In this document: positions 1-5,146 of the stretch, piece by piece
Position numbering within the stretch: the stretch's first letter is position 1
How the letters are laid out: the number at the start of each line of letters is the position of its first letter
Assembly: GCA_003491925.1 (NCBI GenBank)
Contig: DNAU01000098.1
Coordinates: 1 to 5,146 of the forward strand
Reading direction: 5' to 3'
Origin: Chloroflexota bacterium
GTDB taxonomy: Bacteria; Chloroflexota; Dormibacteria; Aeolococcales; Aeolococcaceae
Length of the DNA stretch: 5,146 nt
The notes under the pieces: model-generated
Database searches by the model: none
What the model saw: only the letters and a program-made list of their open reading frames with translations
Told to the model about the DNA's origin: nothing
Made by a program: the position numbers and the translations under genes

Positions 1-2276
1 CCGGCCACCTCGGCGCGAGAGTTGAACCCGAGCTTGTTGAGGATGTGGCCGACGTGCGTGGCGACGGTGCGGTCGGAAATGAACAGCCGGGCAGCGATCT
101 GCTTGTTGGTCATTCCCTCGGCGATCAACCGCGCAATCTCCAGCTCGCGCTTTGCCAGGGGCCCGGCGCCCGCGCCACCGGGAGCAGGGACCCCGGCGGG
201 TTCGGGTGCGCCCAGCGCGAGGCGCACTGCCTCGTCGCGGCTCAAGCGCTTGCCCGCCTCAAATGCCGTGTCGAACTTCGCCGTCCCCAGCACCTCACTC
301 GCCAACCCCTTGGCTGCGGCGACCATGGGAACAAAAGGCCCAGCGGTACTGGAGCCCGCTCCGGCTCCCACGGTCTCGGCCGCCCCGAGGAGCCGTGCCG
401 CCAGGCGCGCCTGGCTCGAGTTCGCTGCGTGCCAGCCCAGGGCGGTTAGCAGGAAGAACTGGGCGGTTCGATCATCGACCTGCTGAGCGACCCGCAACGC
501 CTCGAGGAATTGCAGCTTCGACACCTCCAACTCATCGCCCATCATCGCGACGAGGCCCACGTTGAGCAGCATCTGCCCAAGCATGTAGAGGTCACCCACC
601 TCTCGACTCAGCCGCATACCCTCCAAGGACGCTTTCCGGGCCGCATCGCGGTCCCCCTGGAACATCGCTTCGACGACTCGAGCCTGGATCACGCCCACCG
701 TCGCTGGATAATCGTTGAGCTGCTGGCTCAACACCTCAGCCTCGTCCAGGAATCTTCTGGCGGCCACAGTCTCGCCCGCTACGGTCTCCGCGTTCGCAGC
801 CGTCGTCAGTGATTCCGACAGCAGCGAGAGCGGTCCTGTCTCTCGGGCGGCCGCCACGGCCCGAGCAAGCCACGACCTGGCGGTGATCGGGTCGACCTGC
901 AGCAGACTCAACCATCCGCGAAGCCGGCATGCCCGCGCCTGGGTGTGCGTCGAACCTGGGCTAGACGCGAACAGCTCGTCGAGCCAGCGTACACTCTCCG
1001 TGGTCGCGCGCATGATCCAGTAGTAGGACATCGAGCCGGCGATCTCGAGCCCGAGCTGCGCATCTGCTCGTACGATGCACCTCTGCAGGATCGACCGGAT
1101 GTTGTCGATCTCCAGCTCGGTCCAGGCGAGCCATTCCAGCGTCCGGGACCAAGCCTGGTCTGCTGATTGCCGGCACCTGGTCCGGTAGTGCCCGACGTAG
1201 CGCTCCTGGAGCAGGTCGCCCTCGTTCGCCTCCTGCAGCTTGAGGTTGGTGTACTCGCGCATCGTCTCGTGAAGTCGAAAGCAGCCGAGGCCGTTGACCT
1301 CCTCCTTGATCGCCAGCGACTTGTCGACCAGCGATGACATCGCGTCCAGGACCTGGGATTCAGGCTCGTCGTCCGGCGCACAGACTGCTTCGACATCCTC
1401 GAGCGTGAACCTGCCGGCGAAGACGCCCAACCGCCTCAGGAGCGCCTGCTCGCCCGGCGTCAGCAGGTCGTAACTCCAGTCGATGGTCGTTCGAAGCGTC
1501 TGATGACGAGGAAGCGCAGCGCGGCTCCCTGCTGTGAGGAGCGCGAATCGGTCACCCAGGCGGTCGAGAATCTGGTCAACGGTCAGGACGCGGGTTCTGA
1601 CCGCAGCCAGCTCAATGGCCAGGGGCAGACCGTCGAGCCGGCGGACCAGCTCGATGACGGCCGCCTGGTTCGATCCGGTCAGCTCGAACGCGCCTGATGC
1701 TGCCGCCGCCCGCTCACAGAAGAGGGCAATGGCTTCGTTCTGTCGGAGTTGCGCGAGTGGCTCTGCTCCATCTCCCGGTGGTAGGTCGAGCGGCGGGACA
1801 GGGAGCACGTGCTCGCCCGGGACCTGGAGCGGCTCCCGGCTGGTGGTGATCACCCGCACCCCGGGTGCCGCGCGAAGGATGTCGTCCACGATCTGGGCAG
1901 CCTCGCCCAGGAGGTGCTCACAGTTGTCGAGGAGGATCAGCAGCTGCTTGTGGCGCAGGTGGGAGACAAGCATCTGCAGGGGCTTCGTCGCAGCCTGGTC
2001 TCGGAGGTCGAGTGCTGCCACGACGGCGTTGCTCACGAGGGCTCCCTCACGGACCTCGGCCAGCTCGACCACCCAGGCGCCGTCCGCGAACCCTCGTTCG
2101 AGATCGCCTGCCATCCGAAGTGCAAGTCGGGTCTTCCCGACACCGCCTGGCCCCACGAGGCTGACCAGGCGGGCAGTGGCGAGCTTCTTTCGGATCTCGC
2201 CAAGCTCCCGCCGCCGGCCGACGAAGCTCGTCACCTCCGCGGGCAGGTTGCCCGACTGATGCCTAGGCCGGGCCAT
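1..2276 (-). CDS. LuxR-family transcriptional regulator with N-terminal STAND/NB-ARC-type ATPase domain (3' end cut by window edge)
   Basis: I translated the minus strand from 2276 and found 758 codons without a stop, running off the left edge. The order is that of large actinobacterial ATPase-LuxR regulators. The protein opens with LPAEVTSFVGRRREL (11-25), then Walker A GPGGVGKT (42-49), Walker B LLILLDNCEHL (112-122), the sensor-like TTSREPL (144-150), GLPLAIELAA (216-225) and a winged-helix region RHQTLRTTIDWSYDLL (257-272). Residues of about 300-690 are helical and probably TPR-like. A Gly/Ala/Pro linker (691-706) leads to the LuxR HTH (707-758) with LAKRELEIARLIAEG, TNKQIAARLFIS and TVATHVGHILNKLG. 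By family knowledge it should bind DNA as an NTP-dependent switch; its signal is unknown. The ATG is fixed by an in-frame TGA at 2292-2294. The ribosome site is weak (CCAGG touching the ATG). Only the last few codons should be missing, because the HTH is nearly complete. No cyclase domain is present. It is divergent from the genes at 2385-3539 and may regulate them (inference). Confidence 0.95.
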   Translation of the reverse strand, partial: MARPRHQSGNLPAEVTSFVGRRRELGEIRKKLATARLVSLVGPGGVGKTRLALRMAGDLERGFADGAWVVELAEVREGALVSNAVVAALDLRDQAATKPLQMLVSHLRHKQLLILLDNCEHLLGEAAQIVDDILRAAPGVRVITTSREPLQVPGEHVLPVPPLDLPPGDGAEPLAQLRQNEAIALFCERAAAASGAFELTGSNQAAVIELVRRLDGLPLAIELAAVRTRVLTVDQILDRLGDRFALLTAGSRAALPRHQTLRTTIDWSYDLLTPGEQALLRRLGVFAGRFTLEDVEAVCAPDDEPESQVLDAMSSLVDKSLAIKEEVNGLGCFRLHETMREYTNLKLQEANEGDLLQERYVGHYRTRCRQSADQAWSRTLEWLAWTELEIDNIRSILQRCIVRADAQLGLEIAGSMSYYWIMRATTESVRWLDELFASSPGSTHTQARACRLRGWLSLLQVDPITARSWLARAVAAARETGPLSLLSESLTTAANAETVAGETVAARRFLDEAEVLSQQLNDYPATVGVIQARVVEAMFQGDRDAARKASLEGMRLSREVGDLYMLGQMLLNVGLVAMMGDELEVSKLQFLEALRVAQQVDDRTAQFFLLTALGWHAANSSQARLAARLLGAAETVGAGAGSSTAGPFVPMVAAAKGLASEVLGTAKFDTAFEAGKRLSRDEAVRLALGAPEPAGVPAPGGAGAGPLAKRELEIARLIAEGMTNKQIAARLFISDRTVATHVGHILNKLGFNSRAEVA

Positions 2277-2384
2277 CCTGGATCTGAGCTGTCAGGCCGG
2301 CATACCCGTAGCCGGGTCGATTACGCATCGAATCAGCAATCCTGACGATGTCGCGTCCCCGGATGCTCCCTCACGCTGGCCAGT
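2277..2384. promoter_or_regulatory. Divergent intergenic region with small inverted repeats
   Basis: These 108 bases separate the minus-strand regulator from the plus-strand ORFs and must hold the regulator's promoter and probably one for the rightward genes. Directly visible are ACCCG-TAGC-CGGGT (2304-2317), the overlapping CCGGC-9 nt-GCCGG (2297-2315) and TCGAT-TACGC-ATCGA (2317-2331). They sit side by side and could be operators, for instance for autoregulation by the LuxR-type protein. I see no clear -35/-10 pair on either strand, so the assignment rests on position and symmetry only. Confidence 0.4.
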
Positions 2385-2657
2385 ATGAACGAGGAGCTTC
2401 CCACCCGACAAGTCGAGATCACCTTCGTCGGCCCTCCACCGACCCGACAGGTGGGGCGGGCCTCAGGGGTCAGCGAGGTGGAGGTCGACGGCCGGCGACT
2501 GCGCTGTCTCGTGAGCGGCAGCGTCCAGCCATTTCTGGAAGCGTTGCGCGGTTACGAAGTCATCGACCTGACCTCCACGCCATCGCTTAGCCAGGCTGAT
2601 GGACGGGGCGAACCCTCGCAAGGAGAGCGACCTGGCAGTGAAGGAGGAGGTGGCTGA
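2385..2657 (+). pseudogene. Remnant of an ABC-exporter ATPase: C-terminal domain only
   Basis: The open frame gives 90 residues. Residues of about 7-67, including RQVEITFVG, GVSEVEVDGRRLRC and GYEVIDLTSTPSL, resemble the accessory C-terminal domain of actinobacterial drug-type ABC ATPases, which commonly ends in a DLTS-(E)P-(S/T)-LEE-type motif followed by a short aromatic tail. The whole nucleotide-binding domain (Walker A, signature, Walker B) is absent. In-frame DNA upstream reaches a stop at 2343-2345 with no ABC motif. After TPSL the normal ending is replaced by a Gly/Glu/Ser-rich tail that reads through a Shine-Dalgarno sequence. No good ribosome site precedes the ATG at 2385 (only CCAGT). 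I therefore read it as a truncated gene rather than a working small protein. An independent small protein built from this domain cannot be excluded. Family recognition is from memory of motifs, not a search. Confidence 0.6.
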
Positions 2658-2671
2658 TGGCAGTCGCGTGA
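2641..2671 (+). promoter_or_regulatory. Strong Shine-Dalgarno with TGATG junction opening a 4-codon ORF
   Basis: AAGGAGGAGG (2641-2650) is a near-ideal ribosome-binding sequence, six bases before ATG 2657-2659. That ATG overlaps the stop of the preceding ORF (TGA 2655-2657), the usual TGATG arrangement for translational coupling. The frame reads Met-Ala-Val-Ala and then stops at TGA 2669-2671. In intact exporter operons this is where the permease gene would follow the ATPase gene, so the simplest reading is the start of a lost permease. A deliberate leader or mini-ORF ahead of the DUF4386 gene is the alternative. Confidence 0.5.
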
Positions 2672-2699
2672 TGTCGCGTTCGTTGGAGCAGCAGTCGCT

Positions 2700-2718
2700 G
2701 GTCATCGTGTCGATGACC
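2700..2718. repeat. Inverted repeat upstream of the DUF4386 gene
   Basis: GGTCATC (2700-2706) and GATGACC (2712-2718) are perfect 7-bp inverted arms around GTGTC. The repeat lies 23 bases before the chosen start of the membrane-protein gene. It could be a small RNA hairpin in the leader or an operator; the sequence does not decide. The arms also cover the region just ahead of the alternative ATG at 2721. Confidence 0.4.
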
Positions 2719-2741
2719 TCATGAAACATAGGGAGCCTCAG

Positions 2742-3539
2742 ATGAATCCAGGAGCCATACCGTCCACCAGCAGGTCACCACGAGGAGTGCAGGTGAGCTC
2801 GACAAGAAGAACTGCGCTTGTTGCCGGGGTGTTCTTCATCCTCACCTTCATCACCGCGATTGTGGGCGTCTTCGCCTACGGACCTGTGCTCACCGATGCG
2901 CACTACATCACCAGTGGCGGCGCCGACACCCGCGTCCTGCTCGGGGCGTTCATGGAGCTGCTTCTGATCATCACCAACATCGGCACCGCCGTCGCGCTCT
3001 TCCCGATCCTCAAGCGACAGAATGAAACTCTCGCCCTCGGCTACGTCACCGCTCGCGTCGTTGAATGCACCTTCATCTTGATCGGCATCGTCAGTCTCCT
3101 CACGGTCGTGACGCTGCGCCAGGGGACTGCAGGCACGGATGCGGGCTCGCTGGTCACGGTCGGCAAGTCGCTCGTCGCCATCCACAGCTGGACATTCCTG
3201 CTCGGTCCCGGCTTCATCGCTGGCCTGGGGAACGGGCTCATGCTGGGCTACCTGATGTACCGGTCCGGCCTGGTGCCGCGCCGTGTGGCACTGCTGGGGC
3301 TCATTGGAGGCCCACTGCTCGCCGCGTCGGGGATCGCTGTCCTGTTCGGCCTCTTCGCGGCAGGCTCCGCGTGGCAGGGCATCGCGACAGTCCCGGAGTT
3401 CATCTGGGAGGCGTTCCTGGGGCTGTGGCTCACCTTCAAGGGGTTCAATCCATCTGCGCTCGCCGCGCTCGGCGCCGGCGAAACCCCAGAATTCCGAGCG
3501 GGTGCCGGCTCGTCGGTCGATGCGGTGGTTGCCGCGTAA
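2742..3539 (+). CDS. DUF4386 family integral membrane protein
   Basis: The product is 265 residues with six hydrophobic segments at about 25-46, 65-88, 98-124, 145-173, 181-205 and 216-234. The pattern and several stretches fit DUF4386: the first helix entered by TRRTALVAGVFFILTF, LFPILKRQNETLALGYVTARVVE (read across 86-108), and GPGFIAGLGNGLMLGYLMYR (155-174) followed by GLVPRRVALLG. The function of this family is unknown; a cytoplasmic-membrane location is a safe prediction. I chose ATG 2742 because AGGGAG (2730-2735) stands six bases before it. ATG 2721 has no ribosome site. GTG 2793 (codon 18) has GAGGAG at 2782-2787, five bases before it, and would start the protein close to where many family members begin. 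The N-terminal 20 residues are polar and Ser/Pro/Arg-rich, and the last 30 residues form a soluble Ala/Gly tail. Two hairpins follow the stop. It may be under control of the divergent LuxR-type regulator (inference). Confidence 0.92.
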   Translation: MNPGAIPSTSRSPRGVQVSSTRRTALVAGVFFILTFITAIVGVFAYGPVLTDAHYITSGGADTRVLLGAFMELLLIITNIGTAVALFPILKRQNETLALGYVTARVVECTFILIGIVSLLTVVTLRQGTAGTDAGSLVTVGKSLVAIHSWTFLLGPGFIAGLGNGLMLGYLMYRSGLVPRRVALLGLIGGPLLAASGIAVLFGLFAAGSAWQGIATVPEFIWEAFLGLWLTFKGFNPSALAALGAGETPEFRAGAGSSVDAVVAA

Positions 3540-3543
3540 GGCT

Positions 3544-3559
3544 CCCTCTGTCGAGAGGG
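3544..3559 (+). terminator. First hairpin after the DUF4386 gene
   Basis: CCCTCT (3544-3549) and AGAGGG (3554-3559) pair perfectly around GTCG, beginning four bases after the TAA stop. No U-tract follows. It is part of a tandem with the stronger hairpin just downstream, and on its own would be a weak terminator or a 3'-end stabilising structure. Confidence 0.5.
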
Positions 3560-3564
3560 CACAG

Positions 3565-3593
3565 CGCGGAGCCCGGTTCGGTCGGGCTCCGCG
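3565..3593 (+). terminator. GC-rich 11-bp hairpin, probable transcription terminator
   Basis: CGCGGAGCCCG (3565-3575) and CGGGCTCCGCG (3583-3593) are perfect 11-bp arms around the 7-base loop GTTCGGT. It lies 25 bases after the stop of the membrane-protein gene. No run of T follows, which is common for terminators of high-GC actinobacteria. Being symmetric, it could also stop transcription arriving from the right. Confidence 0.75.
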
Positions 3594-3974
3594 GCATGCC
3601 AACGCCCTGGGTGGAGGGAGAGGCGCGGAGGCAGAGCGATGCGCCCTCCCGAGGTCAGGGAGCCCCCGCGGTTTTTAGGTGCCGCATTTGGTGTGATTGG
3701 GGCTGTCGCGGCGGGTCCGCGGTGAATACGAATCACGACAAGCTCGTAGGTGATCGCGTGCCGCCTCGTACTCCCCGACCCCCATGGGAGGACCGATAGG
3801 GGTGGTTGCCAGGGCATGAGTGGGCGCGTACCCGCGCCTACCGTCCCGTGGGGTGTGGATAGGGCTTCTTGTCGCTGCATGATGCATGCTGTGGACAGCG
3901 GCCGAACCGGCCCGTGCTTCACGCGCCGCCTCGGCGGCAGGACGGGCACCGGCGGAGCCTGATGCAGGAGACGA
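3594..3974. other. Intergenic region without a convincing gene
   Basis: No frame here shows a recognisable protein; the open frames that cross it look like shadows of the neighbouring genes. What can be seen is structural. CTCCC-7 nt-GGGAG (3646-3662) is followed ten bases later by TTTTT (3672-3676), a possible extra terminator. CGCGG-CGGGT-CCGCG is a small hairpin near 3708-3722. GGCGCG-TACC-CGCGCC (3823-3838) is a perfect 6-bp stem with a four-base loop. The structured leader at 3873-3947 follows. I found no known riboswitch consensus and no clear sigma-70-type promoter, although the gene at 3975 must be transcribed from somewhere in this stretch. Confidence 0.6.
3873..3947 (+). promoter_or_regulatory. 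Structured leader / operator cluster upstream of the URO-D family gene
   Basis: Several inverted repeats are packed together. TGCAT-G-ATGCA (3876-3886) is symmetric, GCTGT-GG-ACAGC (3888-3899) is symmetric, and CGCTG (3873-3877) pairs with CAGCG (3896-3900) around both. Next, GCCCGT (3910-3915) pairs with ACGGGC (3942-3947) and encloses GCCGCC-TC-GGCGGC (3925-3938), which folds as a 5-bp stem with a CTCG tetraloop. The cluster ends 18 bases before the Shine-Dalgarno of the gene. It may be an operator, a leader RNA or both; this is inference from symmetry. Confidence 0.35.
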
Positions 3975-4904
3975 ATGGCGACCCCTTCTGACGGAACCAG
4001 CCCTCTCCGCTCGCTGATCCGGTCGGAGCCCCTGGACCAGCCGCCCATCCTGCTCTGGAAGCACTTCCGGATCGACGAGCCCCGAGCGCTGGCGCACCGA
4101 ACCGTGAGCTTCTACCGCGACCACCGCCTAGCGGCGGCCAAGCTCATGCCCGACATCCCGCTCCTCTTCGCGGACGGTGCGCTCTCGTCCTTCTCGCAGG
4201 TCGCCCAGTTGCGGCGATTCGGGCCGGTCATGAGCGTGGGTCGCGCCGCCGAGTATGTGCGCGCGGTCGAGCTGGCGAGAGGGGAGCTGGGCAGCGACGA
4301 TGTGCTGCTGGTCACCCTCTTCTCGCCCCTCGCGCTGGTCGGCCTGTGGTGCGGCCCGTCCGGGCTGCGCGAGATGGCGGATGGGGAGCGACCGGCCGCT
4401 CACGCCGTCCTCTGGGCCCTCGCCGAGGTCGTCCACGACCTCGCCGCCGCCTGCGTGGACGCCGGGGCCGACGGCGTGTACTACTCCTGCTGGGGACAGG
4501 ACGTGCTGAGCCCCAGTGAGTACGCCGAGCTCGGTGTCCCCTATGACCTGGCGGGTCTCCGCGGTGCGGCGGGGGCGGAGTTCCGTCTCCTCCACCTTCA
4601 CGGCGCGGTCGACGGCGGCCTCGACCGCTACGCGCCCTACCCGGTCCAGGTGGTGGGCTGGAGCGAGGTGGAGAGCTCGATCACCCTCGAGGCGGGCGCG
4701 GCGGTGCTGGCCGGCAAGATCGTGATGGGCGGCATCGCCGAGAATAGATCCGGTCCCGCCGACCCGGCGACGGTGGAGCGCATCGCCGCTCTGGTGGAGC
4801 ATCTAGGGCCGCGGTTCGTGGTCGCCCCGGGGTGCTCTCTTCCGGACGACACCAGCGACGCCGCGATGGCCAGCCTGCGTGCCCTCATCGACGCGGAGGC
4901 GTAA
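3975..4904 (+). CDS. Uroporphyrinogen decarboxylase (URO-D) family protein, cobamide methyltransferase-like, not HemE
   Basis: The product is 309 residues. ATG 3975 is supported by AGGAG (3966-3970) four bases upstream. The frame opens with PPILLWKHF (23-31), matching the W-x-H-F opening I associate with actinobacterial URO-D-like proteins. The HemE signature RQAGRYLPEYR is absent, so a haem-pathway decarboxylase is unlikely. Other family landmarks are GADGVYYSCWG (164-174), LLHLHG (205-210), KIVMGGI (248-254) and FVVAPGCSLPDDT (281-293). In MtaA-type methylcobamide methyltransferases zinc is held by a His-x-Cys pair and a later Cys; here the equivalent positions appear to be His207, His209 and Cys287. 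That suggests a metal-dependent methyl transfer or demethylation, but the substrate is unknown and no corrinoid protein or activator gene is in the window. At 309 residues it is slightly shorter than typical relatives of about 340. A cytoplasmic TIM-barrel enzyme is expected. It seems monocistronic, with hairpins upstream and an unrelated tRNA remnant downstream. Confidence 0.88.
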   Translation: MATPSDGTSPLRSLIRSEPLDQPPILLWKHFRIDEPRALAHRTVSFYRDHRLAAAKLMPDIPLLFADGALSSFSQVAQLRRFGPVMSVGRAAEYVRAVELARGELGSDDVLLVTLFSPLALVGLWCGPSGLREMADGERPAAHAVLWALAEVVHDLAAACVDAGADGVYYSCWGQDVLSPSEYAELGVPYDLAGLRGAAGAEFRLLHLHGAVDGGLDRYAPYPVQVVGWSEVESSITLEAGAAVLAGKIVMGGIAENRSGPADPATVERIAALVEHLGPRFVVAPGCSLPDDTSDAAMASLRALIDAEA

Positions 4905-4954
4905 CGCCCGCCCCGGTGCGACGCCTCCCCACGTAGCGGCGCCCACTGAGCGTC

Positions 4955-4966
4955 TGAAGCGCTTCA
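4955..4966. repeat. Perfect 12-bp palindrome
   Basis: TGAAGCGCTTCA is fully self-complementary and lies 50 bases after the stop of the URO-D family gene. As DNA it could be a protein-binding site; as RNA its central bases could not form a loop without opening the middle. The rest of 4905-5052 shows no gene and no clear U-tract terminator. Confidence 0.35.
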
Positions 4967-5052
4967 TCCCTCCGGCGGCCCATTCTGGGGCGACGCCGCG
5001 CCATCGAAGCCGGCTGCCGAGGCACCGAAACCTCATATATGCCAAGACCATT

Positions 5053-5115
5053 TGGCGGAGGGAGAGGGATTCGAACCCCCGAGGGCTTGGCGGCCCTTGC
5101 GGTTTTCAAGAGCGC
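5053..5115 (-). tRNA. 3' half of tRNA-Ser (anticodon UGA), truncated; probable attachment-site remnant
   Basis: Read on the minus strand, the sequence gives an anticodon loop CTTGAAA (5110 down to 5104, anticodon TGA at 5108-5106) and 3' anticodon strand ACCGC. A long variable arm AGGGC-CGCCAA-GCCCT follows, as expected for serine. Then come a T stem-loop with GGGGG-TTCGAAT-CCCTC, the 3' acceptor strand TCCCTCC, discriminator G and an encoded CCA (5055-5053). The 5' acceptor strand should be GGAGGGA, but nothing like it, nor a D-arm, occurs in the bases remaining to the window end. The 5' anticodon strand reads GCGCT, leaving a C-C mismatch with ACCGC, where GCGGT would pair fully. Homology therefore breaks at the anticodon loop, the usual crossover site of tRNA-targeting tyrosine integrases. 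A group I intron 3' exon in the anticodon loop is a less likely alternative. Confidence 0.85.
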
Positions 5116-5146
5116 CGATTGACGTGTTGTCTGGTGTCGCTGGGTG
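5111..5146. mobile_element. Inferred edge of an integrated element (continues to the right)
   Basis: In integrations at a tRNA 3' end, the complete gene is rebuilt at one junction and a bare 3' copy marks the other. On the strand of the tRNA, the bare copy has element DNA on its 5' side and old chromosome on its 3' side. Here the 5' side is the higher coordinates, so the bases from about 5111 onward should be the end of an integrated element. Nothing coding can be recognised in so few bases. This is inference from polarity alone. Confidence 0.35.

Noticed and set aside
1..1700. Several plus-strand ORFs of 64-154 codons opposite the LuxR-type gene
   Set aside because: They are complements of a continuous 758-codon frame with clear ATPase and HTH motifs.
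2599..2724. 41-codon plus-strand frame ending in an ATGA overlap with ATG 2721
   Set aside because: It has only a weak CCAGG ahead of it, no recognisable motif, and overlaps the ABC remnant; coincidence is more likely than a gene.
2775..3602. 275-codon minus-strand ORF
   Set aside because: It is antisense to the DUF4386 gene and rich in Arg, Glu, Asp and Gln as expected for the complement of a membrane-protein gene; no family features.
3869..3900. TTGTCG as a -35 element for the URO-D family gene
   Set aside because: At 17 bases spacing the -10 position reads TGGACA, which is a poor match; no promoter claim is made.
3248..4048. 266-codon minus-strand ORF crossing the intergenic region
   Set aside because: It overlaps two well-supported plus-strand genes and the terminator hairpins, and its composition is low-complexity Arg/Pro/Ser.
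4128..4802. 224-codon minus-strand ORF inside the URO-D family gene
   Set aside because: It is a high-GC antisense shadow with no motif, fully inside a recognised gene.
4885..5109. Minus-strand ORF of 74 codons with an AKPSGVRIPLPPP-like stretch
   Set aside because: That stretch is the translation of the tRNA T-arm and acceptor end; the frame is an artefact of the tRNA-Ser remnant.
5053..5146. A complete tRNA-Ser at the right end
   Set aside because: The 5' acceptor strand GGAGGGA and a D-arm are absent from the bases to the window end, and the anticodon stem is mismatched.

Overview
The window is GC-rich DNA whose long open frames have strong G/C third-position preference. The gene families (an STAND-type ATPase/LuxR regulator, a DUF4386 membrane protein and a W-x-H-F type URO-D family protein) point to a high-GC actinobacterium; the genus cannot be told from the sequence.

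Layout, left to right. (1) 1-2276, minus strand: most of a large regulator with an N-terminal P-loop NTPase, a helical-repeat middle and a C-terminal LuxR helix-turn-helix; only its last few codons lie beyond the left edge. (2) 2277-2384: a short divergent regulatory region with small inverted repeats. (3) 2385-2657, plus: a 90-residue ORF whose centre looks like the C-terminal domain of an ABC exporter ATPase, with no NTPase domain before it and a diverged tail. It ends on an excellent Shine-Dalgarno sequence and a TGATG stop/start junction, but the frame opened there closes after four codons. I read this as the stub of a lost ATPase-permease pair. (4) 2742-3539, plus: a six-helix DUF4386 membrane protein, followed at once by two GC-rich hairpins. 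(5) 3594-3974: about 380 bases with no convincing gene but several inverted repeats, the last of which form a nested structure just ahead of the next gene. (6) 3975-4904, plus: a uroporphyrinogen-decarboxylase-fold protein that lacks the HemE signature and has a His-x-His plus Cys set resembling the metal site of cobamide methyltransferases. (7) 4905-5052: short intergenic DNA with a perfect 12-bp palindrome. (8) 5053-5115, minus strand: the 3' half of a tRNA-Ser(UGA) gene, from the anticodon arm to CCA, with no 5' half in the remaining sequence.

How the parts relate. The LuxR-type regulator is divergent from the ABC relic and the DUF4386 gene and is the obvious candidate to control them; this is inference from position. 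The URO-D family gene stands alone, separated by terminators and its own leader. The orphan tRNA 3' half is the most informative structure: it looks like the attachment-site scar of an element integrated at the anticodon loop of tRNA-Ser. By polarity, the integrated DNA would lie to the right of the window, and the genes described here would be the chromosomal side. I did not see a complete undescribed system here; the att junction and the broken ABC stub are the points worth following.
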